Shown here one piece after another: positions 48,801 to 58,074 of a stretch of DNA of 64,000 nt (position 1 is its first letter; the number at the start of each line of letters is the position of its first letter). The notes under the pieces were generated by a model, which was given only the letters and a program-made list of their open reading frames with translations, was not told the DNA's origin and did not search any database. Source of the stretch: Heterodera schachtii (Eukaryota; Nematoda; Chromadorea; Rhabditida; Heteroderidae); NCBI GenBank assembly GCA_023374025.1, contig SIJG01000013.1, positions 1,310,602 through 1,374,601 on the forward strand. The letters run 5' to 3'. The position numbers and the translations under genes were made by a program.

Positions 48801-51800
48801 GTATTTTTCATTTTTATTGCATTTTTGTTTGGAAATTTTGAAAAAATAGTGACAAAACGCCAAAAAAGTGAATTTTCAATATTTTAAGTGACAAAACGCC
48901 AAAATAGTGATTTATATTAGGGTAGGTCGGGACCGGGAATTTTGGGCACAACCGGGACCGGGACTTTTTGGGTTGAAAAACCGGGAATTTTCGGCTGGGA
49001 AAAACGGGAAAAAACCCGGGAATTTCCCGGTCCCGGTCAAACTGGTCAAAACCGGGACCCTGGTACTCAGTTGTCCGTGTTTTGGTCCTGTCCTACCCTA
49101 ATTTATAGTGACGAAAAAAGACGTTCAAATGAAAAAATGTTTTTGAGCTACTTTCCCCAAAACAATTGAGAAAAAAAAAGTTTTTCACTAGAAATCGGGG
49201 CCCTAGCCATCAATTTTTAATGTTTCTATCAAATGAGAAATTGATTTTGCTTTTGGCTTTGCTTTTTCCTATTCATCCGCTTAATTATGAGTCATTTTCT
49301 TTCTCGAGACCCCAAAACACTCTCATATTCTTCAGAATTTAATTCAATTTTAATTTTTTGGGGTTTTTGATTTATTTTTATTGTGGCCATTCCGTGACCG
49401 CCCTTTTAAATTCTTAAACTTACAATCCATCGTCAGAAGTTAATATTCGGCTGTATCCGGTGACTAATTCATAGGCAGCCAAATCTTTTTGTGAGAAAGA
49501 AAATAATATTAATTATTTTAAATTTTTTTCAAATTAATTAAATTATATTTTAATGTTTGCTTTTGGTTCTTTCCATCGTTCCTTTTCTCTTCTCACCTTT
49601 CATTATTTCCATTCTGTCCATTTTCATTGTTTCTTCCATTCCCATTTTTGCCCTTGGGCATTGTTCGTAAGTTTTTGTAATTTTTGCATTTTCTAATTTT
49701 TTCTCTTTGGCTTTTTGTTCAATTACAAATTTTATTGGAATTTTATTGCTGTGATTTTCTAATGAAAAAAAAACATAAGGTATTTTCGGAAATTTCAATT
49801 TTATATACAAAATATGTAATGAAAGTCATAATTCAAATTCTTGTAAATTAGAAAAAATAAAGAAAAAAAAAATATTTTTTCAAAAAGTCTGGCATCTTTT
49901 ATGTCACCTTCCTCTCCTCTCTCCTTTCCTTTCTCTCTCTTTCCCTTTAACTCTTTTTTCCTTTCTCTCTCTCGCTTTTTTTCTTCCCCCGCTCCCCCTC
50001 GCTTCTTTTCTCTCTTTTCCTCTCTCTCTGCACTCTCTTTGTCTTTCTTCCTCTATTTCAGGGGTGCGATCGAAAATTTTTCAAAATCAGAACATCGGAC
50101 TCAAAAAATCAGATTTTGGGGTCAAAAATCAGAACATTTTGCGAAATTGCTTCAAAACAGTTATTTTTACAATTTATTCGATCAAAAAGGTATTAAATAT
50201 TATATTTTTCACCTCCCATAATCGATTTTAACAACTTTGGGGAGGAAATAAGCAAATCATACATTTAACTGCAATTGGGCTCAAAAAATCAGAATTTTTA
50301 AGAATTTTTTTTGCGGCGCATTTTTTCAAAGACTTTTTGGGGAACAAGGAGGGCGGAAGGCCGGCGGTGCCGATAGGCGCCGCCGGGAAAAATTTTTGAA
50401 AATTTGTGTATGATTCGTTAACAGATTTTGTCAGAAAAATTGTGATTCTGAGCCAATTTTTAAGAAAACAAAGTATTTTTGGGGTTGGGCGGTGCCGTTA
50501 GGCACCGCCGTGGAAAGTTTTAAAAATCTGAGTGACATTACGCCATAAAATTACAAAATTCTGAAGGATTTTAAGAAATCAGAACAAATTTTGGTCGCTA
50601 CCCCCAAAATCAGAACATTTCTGACAAATCAGAACATTTTTATTTTATCAGATTTGGACCCTCCAAATCAGAACATTTCTGATAAATCAGAACAGATCGC
50701 ACCCCTGCTCTATTTCTCACTTTTAATTTTCCCTCTCACTATTTTTTCTTTCTGTCTCCCTACCGTTCTCTTCTCTCTCTCTCCCTCTCTAGTGTTCTTT
50801 CTCTCTTTTTTTATTACTAATTAATTAATATGTTCATTAATTACTCCCAGTATTTTCGGCTGCCGCATTCTCATCGATCCACTGCCATAACTGTCCGAAT
50901 ATTTTTTCAAAATTTTCAATCCCTTCCGCTGCTTCTTGGAAAATTTCCTTCAAAATTTGCCGCTTTTGCACCATTTTTTGCACTTTTCCCAAATTATTTT
51001 CATTTAAGCAAAACACGAAAAAGCTGTTAATTGCGGTCATTGTCAAATTGACCGTGTAATTTTTGGCATTTTCGCTAATTTTGCCAAATTCCCTCTCCAA
51101 ATAACTGCTCAAATTGGCCAATGCCTTCGCCAAATTCTCCGCATTTTCGCTTTTCTCATTGTCCAAAAATCCCTCCGTCGCATTGGACAGAATTCCACCA
51201 AATAATTTCCACAATCTCTCCAATTTTTCATCAAAATAATCTGTCCTACTGTATTCAATTTCACTTAAATTTTGATCAATTATTTTTATATTTTTATTAT
51301 TTTTTACCCAAAATGTGCGAGAATTTTGCCAATGGACAACGAACTTTTCAGACGGAAAGTGTTTGGGTCGAATTCGCATGAGTCTGTGGACGAGTCGAAC
51401 ATTCTCTCAAAAGTCAAAGCCAACCTTTTCTCAGTGATCACATCTGTTTTCGGGGTTGTTTTTCCAAGTTGATTTCCCTGTTCCTACCGATTGCCATGGC
51501 CAACGGATGTTTCGTCTCCAAAATTTCCAAATCCATTGGCACCAAAAGGTGCCGTGCCATTCGGTCCTTTGCCATTCTCAGCTCGTCCAACGCGCCGCCA
51601 AATTTTGCCGTTCTCATTCGGTGTGCCAATGCACTTTCACCCGCAATTTTCTTCTCGGAAAACCATTCCCTCACCAAAAATTTGTTATACTTGGTGCCGC
51701 AAAAAAGTTTGTCGAGAAATTTGAAATGTTTGAAGGACAAATCCAACTCCAATCCGCCGGTACAATCCCCGCAGTCCGTCAAATTGAGTGACTGTCGAGC

Positions 51801-53200
51801 GCAGGCGAAATTCTCCTCGCATTTGTGGCCAATGCTTTTTCTGGGAAAGGGCCATCAAAATCAGTGTGGCATTTGTGCGCAGTGCCAATGCCATCGCGAC
51901 CCAATGCCAACCCCCAAACGAGTGTTAAATAGCAAAACCAAATGGCAATGCCAATGCCAACCAGGGTTGCACGCAATTACGGAAATTAAGGGGTTTTTGG
52001 AGTTACGGATTTTTGGGATTTTTCCGTAATTTTGATCCGTAATTTGACTTTCGAATTATTTTTCGAGACGATTTCTTGTAAGATTATTTTTATGAAAACG
52101 AATTTTTCTATTTTTTTAAAAGGCTGGCTACCCGTATTTCGATTTATTTAGGAATTAAAAAGCAGATTTATTTGTTGTTGTTAAGGTTATACCTAAATTT
52201 GGGTATTTCGCCTAGAAAATAGAGGCATCCCTTTTTGGTCATCACCTATTTTTAATGCATCAAAAACTGTTTTTTGATTTTTATTAATTCATTATTTAAA
52301 AAAAAATTTCAAAAATTCTGACAAAAATTGATTATTGAAGATTACTCATTACGCTTTACGGATTACGGGAAGTTACGGGGTTTTTGGACCACCGTAATTA
52401 CGGATTAGATATCTGTAACTGAGAAAATCGCCGTAATTACGGATTACGGATTACCGTAATTGTAAATCCAGTTGCGTGCAGCCCTGATGCCAACCCAATT
52501 TCAGTGCCAATCTGACCTCGGGGATTCGAAGCTCTCTCCGAGCATGTTCATCACCAGCATCCTCTCCAATTGCCTTTCCATCTCCCACCATTTGCTCAAT
52601 TCGTTCATGCCAATTTCCGTTTTATTTTTGTCCATTTCCGCCGTCCATTTGACGTACTCCTTGCGCATTTTCTTCAGTGATTGCTTCGGCACATTCTCTT
52701 TGCCCTCCAAAAGATTCAGTTTCGTTCCGCTTGCGTTGTGAAATTGAAAAATGGCCAAATAAATGGCCAAAGATTGCAACTTTTCTTCGGAGAGTCTTTC
52801 GTCGAACAGAAGCCTCAGATATTCGTGCTCAATGCTTTCACTCTCTGCGACAAATGGTAAAAATTTAAAATAAAAATTGGAAAATTATTTTATATGACTT
52901 TTAAAAGCTTTTTTTAATTTTTCATATTTATTTTCAATGCTATTTTGAACATAAATCCTCATAATCCAATTGAAGAATTTTAATTGGATAAATCCTCATA
53001 ACCCAATTGAAGATTTTCAATTGGATTGTGAGGATTTATGTTCAAATGGCATTGAAAATAAATATGAAAAATTAAAAAAAATAACCGTTGGGCGATGAAG
53101 GAGCACAGTGAACATTATTAATAATAATAACAATAAAAATTAATAATAATATTATTTTTAAGAGCAAATTTTGGAATCCAAAGAAAAAATAATTATTCAT
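45884..53200 (-). CDS. Secreted acidic/helical multi-exon protein, about 1,100 aa, unknown
   Basis: Exon 1 (53200-53086) encodes a signal peptide (LLLIFIVIIINNVHC, then APSSP). Exons that follow in phase: 52844-52517, 51840-51488, 51443-51308, 51263-50845, 49758-49597, 49484-49424, 48376 to about 48060, 47633-47299, 47149-46577, 46437-45884 (TGA). Exon 3 is Cys-rich (KCEENFACARQ, DCGDCTGG). The rest is helical and charged, with NLT/NAT sequons. The exon pair at 47633/47149 looks like a second copy of the pair at 51840/51443 with the same phases, which suggests internal module duplication. Two introns are exactly 44 nt. Between 48265 and 48060 the frame must change twice within purine tracts, either sequence error or damage. 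The neighbour 39739-45177 is similar in style. No family recognised; a secreted parasite protein is only a guess. Confidence 0.55.
47162..47312. repeat. Threefold tandem repeat carrying a 5' splice site
   Basis: About 50 bp units share TTTTCATAAAATTGTCACCA (plus strand). On the minus strand each unit contains CATTTTGGTGACAATTTTAT, including the GT donor used by exon 47633-47299. The exon end and its donor are therefore present three times in a row. Confidence 0.65.
48421..48480. mobile_element. 60 bp CAGGGATGGCA-ended miniature element
   Basis: Starts CAGGGATGGCACGGAATTCC and ends TCGGAATGCCATCCCTG; the two are inverted. It is the same family as 56573-56690 but no flanking duplication is visible. 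Possibly an internal-deletion derivative. Confidence 0.55.
48918..49100. mobile_element. Small TIR element, TAGGGTAGG ends, 183 bp
   Basis: Ends TAGGGTAGGTCGGGACCGG and the inverted TAGGGTAGGACAGGACC. Flanks are ATTTATAT (48910-48917) and ATTTATAG (49101-49108), an 8 bp duplication with one change. The interior of GGGACCGGGA words is nearly the reverse complement of 12052-12239. Confidence 0.8.
50059..50707. mobile_element. hAT-like MITE, CAGGGGTGCGATC ends, 649 bp
   Basis: The perfect 13 bp ends CAGGGGTGCGATC / GATCGCACCCCTG are flanked by the exact 8 bp duplication CTCTATTT (50051-50058, 50708-50715). CAGGG-type ends with an 8 bp duplication are the hAT signature. The interior repeats AAATCAGAACA words and holds two GC hairpins (50361, 50487). 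No transposase. It sits in the intron between exons 50845 and 49758 of the secreted acidic gene. Confidence 0.92.
51962..52486. mobile_element. hAT-like MITE, CAGGGTTGCACGCAA ends, 525 bp
   Basis: Ends CAGGGTTGCACGCAA and (inverted) CAGGGCTGCACGCAA with the exact 8 bp duplication ATGCCAAC (51954-51961, 52487-52494). Subterminal words TTACGGATTACGG and inverses recur several times. Non-coding. It lies in intron 2 of the secreted acidic gene. Confidence 0.9.
52911..53078. repeat. Perfect foldback in intron 1 of the secreted acidic gene
   Basis: TTTTTCATATTTATTTTCAA and TGAACATAAATCCTCATAAT at the left pair with ATGAGG-type inverses at the right (GTGAGGATTTATGTTCA, TTGAAAATAAATATGAAAAA) over about 60 bp per arm. 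The centre repeats ATAAATCCTCATAA. The right arm ends within 10 nt of the exon 1 donor. Confidence 0.75.
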
Positions 53201-53904
53201 TTTTGCTAAATTAGATAAATGAAAATGATAAAATTGTCTTTTATTTTTTTTATTGAAAATAATAAAAAAATTTTCTTTCGTTGAATTATTGAAAATGAAT
53301 TGTGCAAACAGCTTGGTGTGGTGCCACACGTCAATTGATGAATTATTGACGCAAATTATGTTGGATTATTTCAGCGTCTGAATCGATGAATAAATTTGTT
53401 GAGTTTGTGCTAGCATTAATTTATATTTTTTATTATAATATGCTGTGCAAATAAAGACTAAAATAAAAAAAAATTAAGAAAAAACAAAAAAAAAATGAAT
53501 TAGAAAATAGCTAATCTTTGCTGCTTAAATTGGGCGTCTTCCCAAATTTTGCAGAAAGCTTCTGATCCGTTTCCCAGACAAATAATCTGCGCCATTGACA
53601 AATGTCCAAAGATATTCGCTTCTAATAATAACTAGGACTGATAAATAAACTTTTTTTTGTTGGCTTTATTTAAATTAGGAAAAAAAAAATAAAATGAAGA
53701 AAAATGAATTAAATTGATTTACAATTGAAACGATGTACAAAAAAAAGCAGTCAAAATATGTAGCTGGTGAATGATAATGATTAATTGCTCTTAAAACGGC
53801 ACCAATTGATCTGCTATTTCGGCGTCCGACTTCGCAGTGATCGGTCGCACATTGAGCTAAATAAACCGAAATTTCAACTAATTGGGCCAGTTAATAAAGC
53901 CATG
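53201..53904. other. Upstream region of the secreted acidic gene
   Basis: AT-rich spacer that should contain the promoter of the minus-strand gene starting at 53200. No TATA/initiator pair stood out. A minus-strand open frame near 53760-53860 contains CATDHCEVGRR but has no splice support. Confidence 0.25.
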
Positions 53905-54217
53905 AAAGGAGTGTGCCAAATTGCTGCCGGTGTGTGCCATGTGCTCCTCTCACCCGAAGTATTTTGTGCCGATCGCCACTCTGATCACGCCGCTCTCCGC
54001 GTTCCACCGCTTCCGTCCGATCACTTCCCTCTCCCATTGTGCCCATTCCGCGCTCAAAATGAATGCCGGCAAAGCCTTGCAGTGAAACGCTCCAAAGTTT
54101 TGACATTTTCAGCAACAACAAAAGGTGTAAAATCGGCAACAAATGACGAAGCGACAGGGGAGGGGGAACAGACGGAAAAAGCGGACAAACGGACGACCAA
54201 ATCAGGTTCGTATCTAG
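53905..54217. CDS. GC-rich coding-like island, strand unresolved
   Basis: Three overlapping frames look protein-like. One plus-strand frame starts at ATG 53902 and ends in an acidic, Lys-rich block (ATGEGEQTEKADKRTTKS) at a GTTCGT donor like others in the window. Another plus frame reads KYFVPIATLITPLSAFHRF. A minus frame reads GAFHCKALPAFILSAEW and runs to GVIRVAIGTKYF. At most one can be correct and I cannot decide. Probably part of a small gene; none is recognised. Confidence 0.25.
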
Positions 54218-54393
54218 AAAATTTTTTCGGGGGGGGGGACCCGACCTGAAGACCTTTTTTTTTTTTTTTTGCTTTGTAACCAATAAAAACAATTTTTTTC
54301 CCTCTCTGCTGGGTAAAAATGCACTTTTTCACTAAAAAACACCTTCTTGGCCGTTCTAAGGCAAAAAACTTGTAAAAATAGTGGAAAATGGAG

Positions 54394-54420
54394 GTCCGGC
54401 GGTGCCGATAGGCGCCGCCG
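54394..54420. repeat. GC hairpin copy with flanking G/C runs
   Basis: CCGGCGGTGCC, GATA, GGCGCCGCCGG: the hairpin in the orientation opposite to 36983. Long G (54551-54560) and C (54563-54579) runs follow. The surrounding element could not be bounded. Confidence 0.6.
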
Positions 54421-54714
54421 GGGAAATGAAATTTGCGTGCTATTTGTTACGGAAATTGCCTATAATTTTTAAATTTTCGTTTGGGGGGAGGGGGGAATTC
54501 GAAAAAATTTTCCATTATCTGCTGGAAAATTTTTTAAAATTTTCATTTCGGGGGGGGGGGAATCCCCCCCCCCCCCCCCTAGGGGAGGAGGAGCGGAGGA
54601 AAAGCTGAAAGGAATTGAACGGAACAATTTAGAAAAGGCAAACGATGTATTAAGAAAAATAATTTAAACTATAAAAAATATTATGAAAAGATAAAATTAT
54701 CAAAATTACGAAAT

Positions 54715-55015
54715 CGAACGTGTGCTGACGTGTTTCGAAAACGTGCCAAAATGGGGTTGCGCGTTTCGTAAAACGGCCAATGGGTTCAGAACAAAAAATA
54801 TGTGTAACACATAAAATTCATAACTTGGCTCAAGTTCAACCAAATTAATATTTAATTGTATCATTCAGTAGCTTTAATTGATCTCTATCTGAATATAATT
54901 TTACAACCTTTTTTTACTTAAGTATGAGAAAAGTTATAAAGCATTGAACATGCTATATTTTTTGCATAAACATTTAATATTTAAAGTCTTTAAAATGCAA
55001 TTGAGCCAAAATAAT
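54715..55015. repeat. Decayed palindromic-family copy
   Basis: Has GTTTCGAAAACGTGCC and GTTTCGTAAAACGGCC end-like words followed by AACTTGGCTCAAGTTCAACC and ATTGTATCATTCAGTAGC, recognisable as one arm of the family. The second arm is eroded. Confidence 0.45.
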
Positions 55016-55059
55016 TTATGTATTCGATAGGCCCTAATAATTCTCTAGTTGCCTTAAAA

Positions 55060-55202
55060 ATTTCAAAAAATTGCAAAATGCCGAAACATTCGACGAGTCG
55101 AAGTTTGGCACAATTGGACAAGAGGGTTGGGGCGAAATGCCAAAGTGCCCATTCCTGGTCCCAACAATGGCCAAAGACTCCGTGCCAAAAGTGCCCAGAG
55201 TG
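55060..55202 (+). CDS. Possible exon, unknown
   Basis: Open plus-strand frame with low-complexity-free, gene-like composition (FDESKFGTIGQEGWGEM, then VPTMAKDSVPKVPR), ending exactly at a GTGAGT donor. No start codon, acceptor or second exon could be fixed, and other frames are also open, so it may be a fragment of a gene carried by a repeat. Confidence 0.25.
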
Positions 55203-55254
55203 AGTTTTTGGCTGTCACGAATGTCCAGCAAAAGAAAATTCAAAAATATTTTAA

Positions 55255-55330
55255 TTCTTTTAGAGGGATGAACCATGGAAAGAAGTAGAAAACCAAGACA
55301 TTAGCCACTAGGCCATTTACACAATTGGTA
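55255..55330 (-). pseudogene. tRNA-like relic with A box
   Basis: On the minus strand TGGCCTAGTGGCTAA is a good A box/D arm and TGGTTCATCCC, about 35 nt on, is a weak B box. No acceptor stem. Probably a SINE or tRNA pseudogene. Confidence 0.4.
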
Positions 55331-55459
55331 TCTTCTTTTAAGAATATATTAATTATTAATCCGGGACCTCGGACGACCGGGAATTCCCGTCCCGGTCCCG
55401 CTTCACTCTAAAAATTATGGATATAGAAATCCATCATAGAAGCTTCAAATAAATTTTTA

Positions 55460-55734
55460 TTAAAAATTTTAAGCAATTTTCTTAAAAAATTGCATTAAAA
55501 TACTCAAAAAAAATTTCCGGCGGCGCTTATCGGCACCGCCGGACCCCCATTTTACCATATTTTTGAAAAGTGGAGACGAAAATGGCAAAAAATAGTAATT
55601 TTTTGGCGAAAAAACGGCTAAAAATTTTGTAAAATACACCCCATAATTTAGGATTTGAAAAACGAAAAACACACCCCTAAAAATCGAATTTTTGACTTCA
55701 GCCCCCCCTGAAGCCAAGGGTGGCTACGCCTTTG
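55460..55734. mobile_element. Truncated CAAGGGCGTAG-family element
   Basis: The right end TGGCTACGCCTTTG and the body with TGCATTAAAATACTC, the GC hairpin (55519) and GGACCCCCATTTTACCAT match the complete copy at 56959-57373. The left terminus is missing and no target duplication is seen. Confidence 0.65.
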
Positions 55735-56084
55735 CTCCCACAGTCAAGAGGAAAAAAAATTGGATTTCCAAATAATTTTATGCCCTATTCATTACATTCA
55801 CTTTACGAATGTCAATTCGATTCCACTGATCAAAAAAGTTCCAGCCAATGATTTTGCTGAGTTTTAAAAAGTTAGAGAAAAATCATTGAATCGAAATTTT
55901 AAAAATTTTTTGGTTATAACTTTTTGTAAATTTTTGCTAAATTCGACTAAGTTTTCGCAAAGTTATGATATTATTGATAAAATAAAAAAATAATAATTAA
56001 ATTTAAAATTTTTTATCATTAATACTTTTGTAACTTCAACTCAAATGAGTCTAAAATCTGGCGATGATGGAAATAGGGCGTGGG

Positions 56085-56433
56085 CGGAACCCGTCAGTTG
56101 GGCCCGGCACGTTTGGGCCCCAGTGGTTTTTTGGCTATAACTTTTTTCTTTGTCATCCAAATCAAACATTATTGGTATCATTCGAAAGCTGTAAATGTCC
56201 TCTATTAGCCTGCAATTTTTGAAAAATTATGTAAAGGTTGGCCAGAAGAACTCAAAAAACCAGATTTTCCAACCTTTTTGGCCATAAATTTGTTCAAAAT
56301 TGACGAAATTTTTTGGAATTTGCAGGCTAATAGAGCATCTGAAGGGCTTTCGAATGATACCAATAATGTTTGATTTGGATGACAAAGAAAACTGCTGGGG
56401 CCCAAACGTGCCGGGGCCCAACTGACGTAGACC
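56085..56433. mobile_element. Palindromic element (variable-end family), copy 4, 349 bp
   Basis: Flanked by GGGCGTGGG (56076-56084, 56434-56442). The end word on both arms is GGCACGTTTGGGCCCC, preceded by GTCAGTTGGGCCC, not found in other copies. The core TATAACTTTTTTCTTTGTCA is conserved. Confidence 0.87.
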
Positions 56434-56572
56434 GGGCGTGGGACAAGATTCGGTCGAGTCGCCGGCACACTGATCCAATTTTTGGCGATGGACGACTCAT
56501 TGATCATGGCTCTGCTCTCGAGAAGTAGCGATTGCTGTTCAGCAGAGAGGCGGCTCCTGAAATAGTACCGAT

Positions 56573-56690
56573 CAGGGATGGCACGGAATTCCGTTAAAGT
56601 CGGGGTTCCGGTTTCCGACTTTCGAAAAAATTTTTGACCCTCGGAATTTCGATTTCCGAAAATCTTTGGGGCATCGGAATTCAATCCCTG
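56573..56690. mobile_element. hAT-like MITE, CAGGGATGGCA ends, 118 bp
   Basis: Starts CAGGGATGGCACGGAATTCC and ends CGGAATTCAATCCCTG, with the exact 8 bp duplication GTACCGAT (56565-56572, 56691-56698). The interior is built of GATTTCCGA words. Same family as 48421-48480. Confidence 0.85.
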
Positions 56691-56958
56691 GTACCGATGG
56701 TACCCCCCCCCCCCCTCCTTTATTCAAAATGTCAAAAAAAATTCCACTAAATGTCATTTAGGATTTTTCAGAGTCAAATCCTGTTCTTAAACATCAATTT
56801 CGACGCAATTCAAACGCCAGGTCTGAATTTGAATAAAAATTCGAAACTTGAAAGATTTCGTGTTTTGAATTTTTGGTTTAAACTGCTTAATTAAATGTAA
56901 AAAACCAAACAAAAAGTCAACAGTGCTTCAATAAATCCCATACTGAATGGACTCAAAA

Positions 56959-57373
56959 CAAGGGCGTAGGCAGGGGAGGGGGGGGGGGAGGCGCTTAGGG
57001 GGCTAAAGCCCCCCCCCCCCCCCCCCGAAACCCAAAAAAGTAAAAATTTTCAGTAAATTTTTTGGAATTTTAAGCAATTCCTTAACAAATTGCATTAAAA
57101 CTCTCAAAAATTTTCCCAGCGACGCCTATCGGCACCGCCGGACCCCCATTTTGCCATATTTTTGAAAAATGGGGACCAAAATGGCAAAAATATTAATTTT
57201 TTAGCGAAAAAGGGCGAAAAATTTTGTAAAATATACTCCATAATTCGTGATTTCAAAAAAAAAACGAAAAACAGACCCCCTAAAAATCGACTGAAAAACG
57301 AGAAATACACCCTTAAAAATCGAATTTTTGACTTAAGCCCCCCCCCGAAGCAAAGGGTCTGGCTACGCCCTTG
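56959..57373. mobile_element. hAT-like MITE, CAAGGGCGTAG ends, complete copy, 415 bp
   Basis: Starts CAAGGGCGTAGGCA and ends TGGCTACGCCCTTG. An exact 8 bp duplication ACTCAAAA lies at 56951-56958 and 57374-57381. Contains long G and C runs and the GC hairpin at 57117. Related truncated copies lie at 55460-55734 and 59735-60054. Confidence 0.9.
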
Positions 57374-57381
57374 ACTCAAAA

Positions 57382-58074
57382 GTCGGTAATTTCAAAAAAA
57401 AAAAACTTTGTTTCAAAAAATATATATTTGAATTATTTGATCAATGCCAACGGCAATTCGTCGGTCGGCATTTTTTTGTATGCCCTCCCCCCTTTTTTGT
57501 GCCATTTTTCCCATCCCCTCAACTGATTATCCGCCGTTGTCACTCACATTCGGCGTCGAAGATTACTTTGTTCAATTTGCTGTAGGGGAGGGGCGAAATC
57601 AAAAAAAAAATCAAATTCAAATGCCTTTCAAAATTATGCCAATAATTGCCTCTGGGTTTTCGTTTTTTACGACATTATTTGTATAGTTTATTTAATTGGT
57701 GCTCTGTCGATTCCTAAAAATGTGCAAAAAACAAAAAATCTTATTTTTAGTATAAGTTTTTATCAATTTTTTAAAATTATAAATATATTAAAATTTAATT
57801 AAATTGACGCTTACATTCTTCGAAAAAGTTTTTTGTCTTTCGAATAAAAACTAATTAAAATTTATCTAATATTAAATAAAATCATTAGCCAGATTACATT
57901 GAATTTTTTAGATCCAAAAAAGCTTTAGAAGAATGTGTATTTAAGCATCAATTTAATTAAATTTTAATAATTTAAAAATTGATAACAAAATAGGAAAATT
58001 TTTTAAGAATTGACCAATCACGGCTTAAGCACTTACTATTATTTCATTTAATTCCTTCTCAGTTTTTTTTATTC
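57382..58074. promoter_or_regulatory. Upstream region of the AP-2 gene
   Basis: AT-rich spacer before the AP-2 start codon. A foldback of ATTTAATTAAATTGACGCTT with its inverse near 57940 is present. No core-promoter element stood out. Confidence 0.3.
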
